From the NCBI GenBank assembly GCA_036426205.1, contig CM071579.1, forward strand, positions 15,259,576 to 15,323,575: a DNA stretch of 64,000 nucleotides, given 5' to 3'. This DNA comes from Ascaphus truei. Taxonomy: Eukaryota; Chordata; Amphibia; Anura; Ascaphidae. Each line of letters opens with the position of its first letter. The first letter of the stretch is position 1. Under the pieces are notes generated by a model that saw nothing but the letters and a program-made list of their open reading frames with translations, made no database searches and was not told the DNA's origin. Below are positions 11,961 through 22,555 of the stretch, piece after piece. The translations under genes and the position numbers were made by a program.

Positions 11961-12328
11961 TCTTCCTGATTCACACTCAGTATTATTGTTTACATTCAGT
12001 AGGGCTTAATCTACTGTAGTAGCTTTAAAAAGTGACTTAACGCATATAAAGTGCACTTTACAAGAGATTTTGTATGTGTAGCTATTTGGTAAGCCGTCGT
12101 CACATTTCAAAATCATCTCTAAACGACTTTTTTTTACATGCGTTTTCACTCTTGCTCTGACAATCCAAGCAGTAGGTCAAAAAAGGCTGAAACTCATATT
12201 AAGTAGTAATAGTAGTAGTAGTAGTAGTAGCTCCGTAATGCAAATCGCGGCTAAAATACTCGCATTTTTAACACCACTTACATGTGGCGAGATAGGATTT
12301 GCGATTTGCATGAGAGGAAGGATCATTC

Positions 12329-12850
12329 TATTTAGGATCGAAGCAGGGGGTCTCTGGAGCTGAACCACATGACTTTCAGGTCCGGGGACCCCCTGCTTCC
12401 CGAGGTACAGGCCTCATTATGGGGTGCCGGTAGCTCCTGCAGGTTTAAATGTCCCGGTCACTAGAGATTTGGTGAGGTAAAATCCGCAAACGGATTTTGG
12501 CGGTTTAATTCGCACGTATTCATCAAACTCCACCATTGGATACAAATCCATCCATGGGTTGCAAAATCCGCTGAGTGTATTGGTAATAATAATAAAAAAT
12601 CCGTAAAACGCGAATCACCCTTTTTGACATTGATCCACTGAAATCTACGGACCAAAAGAACCGGCTGATTCACTGAGGATCCAAATTCTCCCCAAAAATT
12701 CACCCATCTCTACCGGTCATGTGACGTGGGACATTGAAACTTGCAGGAGATACCAACACCCGGTACGGAGGCCTGTACCTCAGGAAGCAGGGGACCCCAG
12801 ACCTGAAAATAACATGGTTCAGATCCGAAGACCCCCTGCTTCAATCTTAT
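12329..12850. mobile_element. fold-back element, split by a hAT MITE
   Basis: The left arm (12329-12461) and right arm (12713-12850) are inverted copies. Each holds GAAGCAGGGG-TCnCC, a CTGAACC or GGTTCAG motif, CCCCTGCTTC and a C-rich GGGGTGCCGG-type stretch. The arms meet at GTCA-TGTGAC, an E-box-like centre. A 251-bp MITE sits exactly in that centre. The same module recurs at 34.57, 36.45 and 41.53 kb. Confidence 0.7.
12462..12712. mobile_element. hAT-like MITE (TAGAGAT ends)
   Basis: Ends are TAGAGATTTGG and CCCATCTCTA. The 8-bp flanks CCGGTCAC (12454-12461) and CCGGTCAT (12713-12720) match at 7 of 8 positions. The interior is rich in AATCCGC/GCGGATT motifs. Related copies lie at 24961-25370 and 42833-43227. 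There is no transposase. Confidence 0.75.
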
Positions 12851-12878
12851 GTACTAAAAATGTAAATAAGTACAGAGT

Positions 12879-13255
12879 GATCGCCTGTAAGAGTTGTGCA
12901 TGGAGATGCAGCTTCTCTCTGTGCAGGGGGATGGCCCGTAAGAGCTGTGCAGGGAGATGCAGCTCTCTCTCTATGCAGGGAGATCACTTGTAAGAGCTGT
13001 GCAGGGAGATGCAGCTCTCTCTCTGTGCAGGAGGCTCGGCTGTAAGAGCTGTGCAGGGAGTTGCAGCTTCTCTCTGTGCAGGAAGATCGCCTGTAAGAGC
13101 TGTAAAGGGAGATGCAGCTTCTCTCTGTGCAGTTAGATCGCCTGTAAGAGCTGTTAAGGGAGATCACCTGTAAGAGCTGTGCAAGGAAATGCAGCTTCTC
13201 TCTGTGCAGGGAGATGCTACTTCTCTCTGTGCAAGGAGATCACCTGTAAGAGCTG
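12879..13255. repeat. 51-bp minisatellite, about 7 copies
   Basis: The unit begins GATCGCCTGTAAGAGCTGTG and continues CAGGGAGATGCAGCTTCTCT plus CTGTGCAGGGA. The first three starts are 51 and 52 bp apart. The wording resembles the single-copy text GATTTGCACAGGGAGTGGCG near 13910 in the same transposon family, so the array may have arisen by amplification of that segment. Confidence 0.85.
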
Positions 13256-13269
13256 TACGTCAATAATGA

Positions 13270-13504
13270 ATTATTTATTTTGCTGGCTACTGGTTTTTAT
13301 TGATGTGTTGGCTAATGGTTTTATTAATTAATTGATTTGTTGCCTAGTGGTTTCAATTAATTAATTATTTTGGCTAATGTTTAAAATTAATTAAGTGTTT
13401 TGTTGATTAGTGCTTTTATTTATTACATTGATTGGTTGGCTAGTGTTTTTATTTATTTATTTAATTAATTGGCTGGCTAGTGCTTTTATTTATGTATTTA
13501 ATTG
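13270..13504. repeat. degenerate TTAATTAA/GGCTAGTG tandem repeat
   Basis: Loosely repeated blocks of GGCTAGTG-TTTTATT and TTAATTAATTGATT occur every 45-55 bp. Divergence is high and the unit boundaries are unclear. Confidence 0.55.
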
Positions 13505-13730
13505 GTCCCCGGGAAACCCATGGGGACCACCTGAGGACCCCCGAACACCCACGGGGACCACCGATAGGGACCACCTGAGGGCCCCAGATACCTGTGGGGA
13601 CCACCCGAGGGCCCCCAGACACCTTTGGGGACAAACCAAGAGCCTGAAGACCCCCGTGGGGACCACCAAAGGGCCCCCAGACACATGTGGGGACCACCTG
13701 AGGATCCCCCAGACACCTGTGAGGCACGTG
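13505..13730. repeat. GC-rich minisatellite inside a transposon
   Basis: The repeated text is GGGGACCACCTGAGG followed by a C-rich link such as GCCCCCAGACACCTGT, giving units of about 30-36 bp. The complementary array lies at 41890-42295 in an oppositely oriented copy of the same transposon family. Open frames here are repeat artefacts. Confidence 0.8.
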
Positions 13731-14097
13731 TCCGCGTCACGTGACCATGGGAATAAAATGCATAGGAGATTCCGGCACCCCATAACGGGGCCTGTATCTC
13801 GGGAAGCAGGGGGTCCCCTGACCTCAAATCAATGAGGTTCTGCTCCGGAGACCCCCTGCGACAATACACTAGTATTACATTTTATATTAAAAATGTTTGA
13901 TCTCTGGCGAGATTTGCACAGGGAGTGGCGGCTCTCTCTGCAGCCAAAAGAAATCGCCGGGTAAGGCCTTTTCAGAGAGGCGATCCTCACGTCACCGGCA
14001 ACTCGCCAGTTTTACAAATGTTGCCATCACAGGTATTCTGGGCTTTCTGCACACTGTGATAGCAGCGCTGTCAAAACTGGTGATTAGTGCATAGGCC
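13731..14097 (-). mobile_element. fold-back transposon, terminal part
   Basis: After the E-box-like centre GTCACGTGAC (13736-13745) one arm of the fold-back module runs to 13862. Then come TTTGCACAGGGAGTGGCGG, TCGCCGG and an end reading ATTAGTGCATAGGCC. Reverse-complemented, this is the same order as 41291-41770, so the two are copies of one family. The left arm has been lost next to the minisatellite. Confidence 0.6.
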
Positions 14098-14492
14098 CCA
14101 TTGTGTTAAGGCCGTTGCTTTACTTTTTGCACTATGTGCTTTAATTTGGGATTTCTGTAGTGCTTTAAGGTGGAATTATGGAGGCATTAACCAATACACA
14201 GATTATAATGAGATGTATCAAAATGTCTCTGCGCCTCTGTGCATTGCTTTTTGTCCTTTCAATCTGCTTAAAAATATCCTCCACGTTTAAGGTGGCAAAA
14301 ACCTCCAGGCCTCTAACAGTCTGCACCAGATGTAACAATTGGTCGTATGGGTGACACAGCTGCGCTCCTAACAATGGGGCAGGGTATCAAAACTAATTTT
14401 TAATCTTCTCAAAAATTGCCTTAGTACATGGACCCTCTGGTTTCTATCTGACAAACTGCACTATTGGGATTATTCATTAAGGGTCCATAGTT

Positions 14493-14713
14493 TATTTATC
14501 AAATGTATTACCAGGAAGTGATACATTGAGAGTTGCCTCTCGTTTTCAAGTATGTCCTGGGCACAAAGTTATGATGACAAATAATACATGGTTACAAATA
14601 CATGGTTACATTAAGTGAACAGGGTTATACATTGTATACAAGACATTGCATGCACAGTTAAAGATAATATATATTATAGACGTTTATAACAGTTACAGAC
14701 CAGATTAAATAAT
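14493..14713 (-). mobile_element. L2-like LINE 3' end, minus strand
   Basis: The minus strand reads the same tail as 15135-15352: TGTGCATGCAATGTCTTGTA, GCCCAGGACATACTTGAAAA, CGAGAGG-AACTCTCAATGTAT, then CTTCCTGGTAA and an AATAAA-like end. With the plus-strand copy it forms an inverted repeat around 14714-14884. Confidence 0.75.
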
Positions 14714-14884
14714 GGCGATTGTACATCCCCGCACAGACGTTTTCATTAACTTGTGGTAATGCCCAATTTGCACTACTGTATCACACTTTAATGAACAAAT
14801 ACCTATGTCAGCAACTTTACATTAATTATTTTTTCACTCAATCTTTTATCTGTACAGTATTTAACTGAATTTTTTCATGACTTA

Positions 14885-15352
14885 TATGATCTTATATGAT
14901 CACCCTCAAATACTTTCTGGGCAAGCTACCCAGCTACCTGAATAAGCTCCTCACCCCTACCACATGCAGTACCTATCACCTGAGATCAGACTCCAAAAGA
15001 CTATTCATGGTCCCAAGACTCAACAAAGTATCCGGACGTTCCTCCTTCTCCTTCCGTACACCCCAAAACTGGAACAACCTACCAGAGACTCTCATATCCA
15101 CCACCAGCTTAAGTTCTTTCAAATCTAAGGCTGTCTCACACTTTAATCTGGTCTGTAACTGTTTCATACGCTCATAATATATATTTTCTTTAACTGTGCA
15201 TGCAATGTCTTGTATATAATGTATACCTTGTTCATTTATGTAACTGTATTTGTAACCATGTATTATTTTGTTTTACTCTGTGCCCAGGACATACTTGAAA
15301 ACGAGAGGTAACTCTCAATGTATTACTTCCTGGTAAAATATTTTATAAATAA
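14885..15352 (+). pseudogene. L2-like LINE, C-terminal ORF2 fragment and 3' UTR
   Basis: Codons 14896-15177 encode the reverse-transcriptase C-terminal tail seen in L2-type LINEs: LRSDSKRLFMVPR, SSFSFRTPQNWNNLPET and LSSFKSKAVSHFNLVC. The 3' UTR ends in CTTCCTGGTAAAATATT and an A/T tail. It is a heavily 5'-truncated dead copy with no catalytic domain. Copies of the same 3' end occur in reverse at 14493, 34236/35342 and 61172. Confidence 0.8.
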
Positions 15353-15359
15353 ATAATAC

Positions 15360-15873
15360 TGCTGAGTAAAGGGTTTAGGAAATATTTAGGGTTGTAAGTA
15401 TTTTTTTATTACCTGTAGAATGGCCTCGCTCGTATTTAATGGCAAATAAAATGCTGATTTCTAAAAAGTAAACAGATTTGCTACTTTAGATGTTCATGGA
15501 AAGCAGGTCACTACCCAACTCTATTCCACAGTATATTGCAAAAGAAGTCTGAAAGCATTTACAGTCAGAAGACGATGATCAATTTTAATAAGAAAGCGTA
15601 TCTGCATCGCCCTGCCATACTCTGATGTATTTACTTGTAAATCCCTGCTTCAAACAGATGCTAAATGTGTTTACTAAACAGAACACAGAAATGTGCTTCA
15701 CTATTTAAATAACCCTCAAACTGTATCAAATATTCTAAGAGGCAAGAGTTCTCACATTCAGTATATGAAAGTGTATAAAGTATATAAAGTGTGCATTAAA
15801 CAGGAAATGTATAAGATATTTTATATGCTGCAATTAGTTAAATCTGTTGGCACATTAAGAAAATTCTAAAGTC
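15360..15873. other. intronic sequence, no recognised feature
   Basis: No exon or repeat boundary was seen. Short tandem AGTGTATAAAGTATATAA-like text lies near 15765-15795. Confidence 0.35.
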
Positions 15874-15876
15874 TTA

Positions 15877-16362
15877 AGCCTGTAATTTAGTGGGGGCGCG
15901 AGCTGCGCCGTGCGTCACGTGCTGCATTTATAGTTGGCTGTGGTTAGCCAGCCATTGTATGCCAGGGCTGCGCGCGCGCACGGCAGTGAGTGTGAAGCCG
16001 GGCGATAGCGGGGAAGACTGGAAAAGTAAGGATTCGCACCGCTACAGCCGCTGTAATATATGTTTGTACAGTATGTATGTATGTACTGTATGTATGTGTA
16101 TGTATGTATGTATGTATGTATGTACAGTATGTATGTACTGTATGTATGTACTGTATGTATGTATGTGTATGTATGTACTGTATGTATGTGTGTGTATGTA
16201 TGTATGTATGTGTATGTATGTGTATGTATGTATGTGTATGTATGTATGTGTGTGTGTGTGTGCACAATGTTAATAAATAATATATTCTTATTTTACACAA
16301 TGTGGTTTTGAAAAAAAAAATATAATAAATTAATAACACACAATCTACATATACATATAAAT

Positions 16363-16399
<37 letters not shown>

Positions 16400-16516
16400 C
16401 TGCAAAGCTGTCGCTCCCGGCAGCATACACTGTACACACAAAAAGTGTGCGTCACGTGCACGCACGTTCGCACAGGTGAGCGCGCACGCACGCCCGCACC
16501 TACTATAGAACAAGCC
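15877..16516. mobile_element. Harbinger-like MITE with internal microsatellites
   Basis: TTA occurs on both sides (15874-15876 and 16517-16519), the target size of PIF/Harbinger elements. The ends AGCCTGTAATTTAGTGGGG and, reversed, AGGCTTGTTCTATAGTAGG are imperfect inverted repeats followed by GC-rich CACGTGC text. A (TATG)n-type tract fills 16062-16262 and an AC tract 16365-16400. The Cys-Val-Tyr or Thr-His open frames are microsatellite artefacts. Confidence 0.55.
16062..16400. repeat. TATG/TG and CA microsatellites
   Basis: 16062-16262 is TATGTATG with interspersed TACTG and TGTG steps. 16365-16400 is almost pure CA. An A run and AT-rich spacer lie between them. Confidence 0.9.
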
Positions 16517-16779
16517 TTAGATAACCCCTTTGTTTCTAGACACCGGCGTACAAATATATCGGTCTCTGTACAATCAGATTCTTTTGCCCCTAATTTAAAG
16601 TGTCTTTAACAAATGACATAATGTAATGGTTGCAAAATGATTGAGAAACTAGTAAACCTTCCGATTGGCTGAGAGTACAGAACAGAATTGAGGCTGTAAG
16701 ACAGTAATAATGTATCAGCTGGATTTCCTGCAGCCGGGCCAGAAGAAATTGATAAATAAAGTGGAGAATAAAAATGGGA

Positions 16780-17110
16780 ACTTCACTTCTTAAAATGATG
16801 CAGCTATGTAAGGGTGAAATAGCACCACCGCAATGGCAAAAAAAGTGGTTAAGAGTTGACTTCTGTAGAAAAATATATCATTTAATATGTCACATGGACA
16901 TAGGTAAAAGAAAACACCTATGCGTTTCACGCAAAGTGTGCTTTATCAAGGTGTGAAATACAAGTAAAAGACAACATATTTATAGATCCTCTATAGTGAT
17001 GACATCATGGGCCGGCGACCTATAGGAGAGCCGTCTCAGAATAGTGTGCTCATAACATCAATCCCTATTGGCTACAGCCCAAGAAAATGAATAAACTTTA
17101 TTGATCAAAA
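16780..17110 (-). repeat. terminal repeat of PLE 1
   Basis: Minus-strand text runs from GGGCTGTAGCCAATAGGGAT through a GC-rich block and TATAAATA to the hammerhead-like core, the same layout as at 55.35-55.8 kb. The TATAAATA at about 16980 could be a promoter element of the PLE. Confidence 0.55.
16917..16952 (-). ncRNA. hammerhead-like motif, degenerate
   Basis: Minus strand reads CCTTGATAAAG, a weak stem II (ACAC/GCGT with one mismatch), then GAAACGCATAGG. Core positions C3 and G8 are U and A, as in the PLE 3 copies. Stem II decay suggests that it is inactive. Confidence 0.4.
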
Positions 17111-18139
17111 ACACAATAGACAAACGCCAGAAAAAAAAGAAAAGGCAAAATCAACAGTATATAGAGACATTTGTTTCTTATGCATAAATAAATTGCCGAA
17201 TGATACTACTTATTTGATACTATAATGTGTAGCAGAGAATAGAAGTATTAGTTAATGAAACATAACCCAAAAATACCTTAAAAACACATTAGCACCAAAA
17301 GAAAACCTCTTTTACCTCATTAATACTGTCCACTACCCAGAAAGGAAAGTGGAGAATCAAAGGCAAGTAAGCACCGACTTATTAAACATATTGATCATTA
17401 GGATCACCTATTTTAGAAACTGTATATGAATTGAATAAAGTACCAGCACTGAACCAGCTAAAGGATGTTATCATTAACCCCTCATGTACCAGTGAGTTCC
17501 TCTATGAAAAACGACATATTATATGCATACTAAGGAAACGTCTCTTGCTTTATATCGAACTAGCTGTTCAGAATGACCTCCCATGCAAAAGATGTGAGGG
17601 AGATAGATTGAAATAGTAAGAAAATACCAGCCAGAGGAAGGTAACTTTAACCCAAAATAAATCAATATATTACAATGTTAAAAATTACTTGTAAATGCAT
17701 ACTGAGAATGGTTCTTCTGCTAAATACCTAACAACTACTCAGGAAGACCTCTCACCACACTATCTACTGTATGTACACAACAAATGAGTATTGACATCAT
17801 TATTGATAATATTGTTACTCATAGCACACCTTGAGAGAGTGTATGTGAAGGCAGTATGCATAAAGATCGTATGAGAAATAGTAATAAAGACAATAATGGC
17901 AATTGGGACAAAAGATCATCTTTTAGCCTAGAGGTAAGTAGATGCTCCCAGATAAAAAGAAGGAGAAATACAGCTGTAATTCAACCAAACCAGGTCCCGG
18001 ATGTATAAATCTTGCAAATAAATCAGAACCTGGATATATGAATATAATCATACTGTACCCACCAACACAGATACAGAAACAGACACCAACACAGACTTAT
18101 CACAAAACATTGGAAAAAATTACTAAGGCCCCAATCCAT

Positions 18140-18377
18140 ATTTAAACCCAGCGGTGTCCTTGTTTTCAGGGAATAGATCCAAAAAGCTTCTCATTGATTT
18201 AGGATTCTGATTCTATCTCTAACGTCCCCTGTGGTGTGGGAGGAATATATTCAATTCCATGAAACATAACATATTCAATGTTGCCTTTTTCACAATTTGA
18301 ACAATGTTTTGGCACCGGGTGGCTTAGTCTCTGTTTTTGTGTATGTCTGATGTGCTCCATAATTCTAGTTTACAGAC
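18140..18377 (-). pseudogene. PLE 1 GIY-YIG endonuclease, C-terminal part
   Basis: The minus-strand translation gives TRIMEHIRHTQKQ, SHPVPKHCSNCEKGNIEY and HGIEYIPPTPQGTLEI, which aligns along its length with the C-terminal domain at 56573-56860 (RILEHLRLIRM, NHPVSNHFHNCSLGNT, QGIEKIPILPRGG). Stops and a frameshift break it. The core of the domain lies beyond the nested PLE 2. Confidence 0.65.
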
Positions 18378-18651
18378 ATCTAATAGTTTTCTGTGAAGAA
18401 CTGACCTTTCAGGCGCTTGGATAACAGAGTAAATAAATTCCTTTAAGGAGTGTCTTAATTCCTTTGGATCAGCTGTAAATCTTCACACCTCAAGTGCATG
18501 ATTTAGGTTGCAAGGCAGTGTCCAGAGAATTGAAGAAAGACACTCAGATACCTGTCAGTCTAAAATAATTATGATTTAGTATAAATCTGATTCCTTCCAT
18601 TAAAAATTATTTTAAGGTTGCCTTGCAACCTAAATCATGGGAAATAATGGT

Positions 18652-18965
18652 TTATAGCGATGTCACGTCACTTGTGACTAAAAAATAGTCAGAGTGCGAC
18701 TGTATATCCTGAAGTAACTGTAATATGTGTGTGGTGTCCCCAAGATGGGAGCGTAATTTTACCACATATTGATGTAGGTGGAAGTCAATAAATTGTGAGA
18801 GGGTGGAGGTGAGGGACCCGATGCCCAACATGATTGGGCGACCGGGTGGTATTTGCAAATCTTTCTGCATCATGGGTATTATGTAGAAAATTGGAATTCT
18901 AGAATGACAATTAAAGAGGAAATTAAATTCACTTTCATTAATGACATTTTCATCAAGTCCCTTTT
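18652..18965 (-). pseudogene. PLE 2 reverse-transcriptase fragment
   Basis: The minus-strand frame encodes PPGRPIMLGIGSLTSTLSQF, a conserved PLE stretch, followed by SDYFLVTSDVTSL, the start of RT motif A (DVTSLYT in PLEs). Upstream, LKKGLDENVINESEF is also PLE-like. The frame continues to 19029, but beyond about 18965 it runs through the terminal repeat and is not PLE protein. The catalytic YIDD is absent. Confidence 0.75.
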
Positions 18966-18970
18966 TTAAA

Positions 18971-19004
18971 GAGACCCGCGATATTGAGTCTCGAAACGCG
19001 TAGG
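18971..19004 (+). ncRNA. hammerhead-like remnant
   Basis: Stem II GAGAC/GTCTC and the following GAAACGCGTAGG are intact, but the CTGATGA half of the core has decayed to TTTTTTAAA. It sits exactly where the reversed RT fragment of PLE 2 meets the plus-strand terminal repeat. Confidence 0.4.
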
Positions 19005-20559
19005 ATTTGTGGCACAGCGCGGACACCATACCTGAAGGAGTATTGTGGTGACGTCATCGGGAGAAGACGAGCAGGCAGCGCGTCGGAGGAGTCGGAGCCG
19101 TACGTCCTACCGGATAGACTGAAATCCCACTGACTGACCCTGGATCAGGAGCGCTAGTGAAATCACTAATTAAGGCTCATGTCCTAGTTACTGTTTGTAA
19201 GTAGGATTTCAATTTTTCTACCCGACTGAGACAAGCAGTTTCATACCTGTATACACCATATGTAATGATATGGACTGAAGAACAAGTGCATTTATATGCA
19301 CAAGTGTATTAGTGTATGTTTCATGCTAGATTGCGTGATAGTCTTTTTATTTTCATTTTATTTTTATTAAATTCATTGAGAGGATTATTACATTTTATAC
19401 TATTCAGTATTCTCTGTCGAAATCCCTGATTATTCACTATGGTGGCATGTTCTGTGTTTCTTTTGTCTCCTATTTCCTGAGGTGTGAAGATCTAAAGCTG
19501 ATCCAAAGGAATTAAGACACTCCTTAAAGGAATGTATTCACTCTGTTATCCAAGCGCCCGAAAGGTCTGTTCTTCACAGTTGTACTAACTGGTTGTCAGA
19601 CAGCCAGCTTGACTTTTCAAGGCGGCTCTTTGGACTTCAACACACGGGACTTTAAGCTCATTTGCACTGTATTCATTGTATTTATTATTGTATTTGTGAC
19701 ACCAGCGCTTTTTATACACTAATTTAGTACATATCTAATAGTCTTCCCCATGTAATGTTGTCCACATCCACAGCTGAGTACTCTAAGTAGACAGCAAACG
19801 TGGTTCTGCAATTAATAAAAGAGTATATCTTGTGAGTTTTCTTAGTTACAGTGGAACTAAAGGTAGTTTCATTTTTGTGCAAATCTTGCACTGATTTCAT
19901 ATCAAAGAGCCCTTGGGTAATTGCATGGGTACCCTATCCTTAGATATAAATAAACTGGGGGAGAGATTGTTGGCTACCACCTTGGCTCTTTAAAAGACCC
20001 CCTTATGGCCTGACTATACATGTGGTCTGAGGACTGGATCTAAAGAGAGAATCTCCCAATGTTTCCTAATACTAGACCTGATCTGATTGGCCTGTGTACT
20101 ATATTGGTTGATGGGAGGGGGGGTGTCAAAATTAGACAATTTCTTAAGGGTTCTGTCAAACAGACTACTGTAGATCTATCCATGTTATAAACCTCCTCTA
20201 AGGCTCTAAGTCTACTCCATTGTAACCCTTCGCTACAAACCTGGTGTATAAATCCCTTGATTGTGTAAATAAAATCTTATTCCCTAGAGCAATTCCTCCT
20301 TTTACACATAAATTGACCCTTGGGAATTCCCCTTATCAGGGTCTTAGGGTGGCAGCTGTTCACTCTCTAAAAAGTGTTGTGTGAATTTTTCTTATGGAAA
20401 ATGTGTGTTTTTACAGTGAAAAAAATATCAACATAAAGAAGTAAATCTAAAAAGTGTACATGTTGGTAGTTGCAAGTAAACGTGAAGTGTAAGTGATTGT
20501 CATTGTGATTTAAAGAATCAATGTACATTAATAGTGAAGTGACATCCCCATCCTAAATA

Positions 20560-20728
20560 AACAAGAGGTCATCAATAAAGCGCCTATAGAAAACAATGTC
20601 ATCCTTAAATTGGTTCCCATCCCCAAACACGTGGAGTGACTCCCAACACCCTATGAAGAGTTTGGTGTAGGATGGGGCAAAACTTGTCCCCATGACCGTT
20701 CCACTTGTCTGGAGAAAGTTAACACCAT
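20560..20728 (-). pseudogene. PLE 1 reverse transcriptase, catalytic part
   Basis: The minus strand encodes GVNFLQTSGTVMGTSFAPSY and then RRFIDDLLF. These correspond to PLE RT motif B-like GTAMGTSFAPSY and the catalytic motif C (Y/F-IDD). The stretch continues the reading of 22106-22487 once the LTR-like insert is removed, joining as FFLFDDGVNFLQ. Confidence 0.75.
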
Positions 20729-22105
20729 TGTGACGGTAGGGGGTAACCAGGCTACAATAATAAAGGTTAACCCCTGAAACCGTGGGGTCCCTAGTAGCTA
20801 CATAAGCACCATAAGCCAGGGATAATACATGTGGAAAATAAAGTGACCCCTACTTTTTTCTGTTTTCATGTTCCCTTTGCCCTAGAACTGTGAGATTTCT
20901 TGTGTGTCAGTTTTAAGGGGGATATTTGGGAAGAAATGCAATTATTTTGTTTGCAGGAGTTTAGGGGCCGAAGTTACATGTAGTCCTTTAATTCTCCCCG
21001 GCGTGCAAGCATGATTTGCCAGTACACCGGGAGAATTACACTGGGGAAACCCAGTGTCCCCCAGACTCCTGGATTTCGAGCCCAAATATCCCAAATCCAT
21101 TGCCCATATAAGTATAAGGTTCCTCAATGAGTATACTTTATTAAAGTGTACTTTATAATGTTTTAGACATGTACTATAAGGCTCTATACAGTCAGGCAGG
21201 GCATCAGCATAGACGTCGGCATGTCTGTATAGAGTCCATAGTTGAAAGAGGAGAGGATGTCCAGAGGTGTGAAACCATTTGGTGGGCAAGGAAGGGCAAA
21301 TTGCCAAGTCTGGAGAACAAAGGACACCCTTTGGGGACACCTTTTGTATCTGCCAAACTTGGTTGAGCCTGTCCAGTGGGTGGCAATGAGTTAGCTGGGG
21401 GAGATACAGCTCATAGGTGCTTCTCCCATCAGCTAGATCATATTTCCCACTCAACCAGCCTTTCGAGCCGGCTTGGCGCGCCTCCTCCTCTGACATCCGC
21501 CCAGAGTTGAGCCCCTGTTTCTATTGACTGATGGGGAGGAATTCCCACACTCTGATTTGTCACTCCTCCTTCCTCCATGCTGAATATAGCTCAATGGAGG
21601 GTATGTAAGGAGAAGCCCCAGTCAGAGAACCAGACAATGTTGTGTCTTGAGTCGATGAAGTTAGGGCGGGCTTTTCAAAGTTGCTCTGTTTCAAATAGCA
21701 AAGCAACTGGCTTCGTTTTGAAACTAGGAAAGTCTGCCCTTCAGAGACTAAGTCAGATGCGAGGACTAAGTTCTCATCTGAGAACGTAGCGGTCATGGTC
21801 AGGAGTTCCTGTCAAAAACAGATCCAGGACTATCGGGACTAGATCCCGGTCAGGAGTTTCTGCTGAAAGTTGGTCCAGGACAAGGTTCCGATCAGGGTTA
21901 GCCCTTGCAAGCAGGTGCCCTGCACCTAGAAATGGCTAGATCTCAACCCTCAGACCCCAGTAAGTGTGTATATTTCTGTATTTTGTGTTTTGTTGTATTT
22001 CCGAGGTGTTATCCAAATAAACCCCATTTTATTTCACTGCCTTGTTTTGGCTATTTAAAGATTCAAAAAATATAAATGTGTTAAAAGACCTGGTCTACCA
22101 TGACA
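20729..22105 (+). mobile_element. solo-LTR-like element inside PLE 1
   Basis: The 1377-bp insert starts TGTGACGGTAG and ends CTACCATGACA, giving TG...CA ends that are inverted at 9 of 11 positions. The 5-bp flanks ACCAT (20724-20728) and ATCAT (22106-22110) match at 4 of 5. A polyadenylation-type AATAAA lies near 22014 and AT-rich promoter-like text upstream. No gag or pol is present, so this fits a recombined solo LTR. The 184-codon minus frame at 20942-21496 is unrecognised. Confidence 0.6.
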
Positions 22106-22487
22106 ATCATCAAATAAGAAAAAAATGTTTATGAGAAGAAAGTGAATAGAATCAAGAATAAAAGTTAGTTGTGAATGTGATAAAACAGAATGAGAACTAA
22201 AATGTTGAACAGCTGCCAAACCCTGTTAGTGCATAATTAACGTGTATTGAAGTTACATCCATGGTTACGCAAATCATATTGCGTCTCCATGTGAACCCCT
22301 GAATTTTTTTGATCAAAGCCCCACTATCCAGAATAAATGAGGGTAGGGAATGGACCAAGCGCTGAAGGAAATGATCCACATACCTTGAGAGACTATCTCT
22401 CAAAGATCCAATGCCAGAGAGGATTGGTCTACCTGGAGGGGACATCAGTGTTTTGTGGATCTTTGGGAGATGATGAAACAAGGGCAT
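22106..22487 (-). pseudogene. PLE 1 reverse transcriptase, N-terminal part
   Basis: The frame encodes HHLPKIHKTLMSPPGRPILS, GIGSLRDSLSRYVD, LIKKIQGFTW and MICVTMDVTSI. This is the conserved PLE region from PPGRP to RT motif A (D in DVTS). After DVTSI it shifts frame into FSFCFITF and NNFFL-like text before the LTR insertion. Confidence 0.75.
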
Positions 22488-22555
22488 TGTGGGAGAGGAG
22501 TTGTAGAGATATCTTATAATGATGTATACTGAAAAATCAAGAGGGTTGCTTCTTT

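Larger units (their letters stand above)
18388..19732. mobile_element. Penelope-like element 2, inverted insertion inside PLE 1
   Basis: ATCTAATAGT stands on both sides (18378-18387 and 19733-19742), a perfect 10-bp target-site duplication. Taking the insert out rejoins PLE 1 at GKTIRCL-TRIMEH. The insert contains a minus-strand reverse-transcriptase piece (18652-18965) joined head-to-head to a plus-strand terminal repeat (18966-19732). Arms 18390-18493 and 19478-19581 are inverted copies, about 90% alike by eye. Confidence 0.75.
16780..22555 (-). mobile_element. Penelope-like element 1, with two nested insertions
   Basis: Read on the minus strand, the order is reverse transcriptase (22487 to 20560), linker, GIY-YIG endonuclease (19830-19743 continuing at 18377-18140), a 3' UTR of about 1 kb, then a terminal repeat with a hammerhead-like motif at 16917-16952. 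A solo-LTR-like element (20729-22105) and a second PLE (18388-19732) interrupt it. Removing each insertion restores the protein order. The copy is dead, with several frameshifts and stops, and its 5' end is missing. Confidence 0.8.

Noticed and set aside
15890..16513. Cys-Val-Tyr and Thr-His repeat proteins
   Set aside because: They are translations of TATG/TG and CA microsatellites.
20942..21496. 184-codon minus frame as a gene
   Set aside because: It sits inside the solo-LTR-like insert, shows no recognisable domain and has the wrong strand relative to the LTR signals. It cannot be supported as a protein gene.
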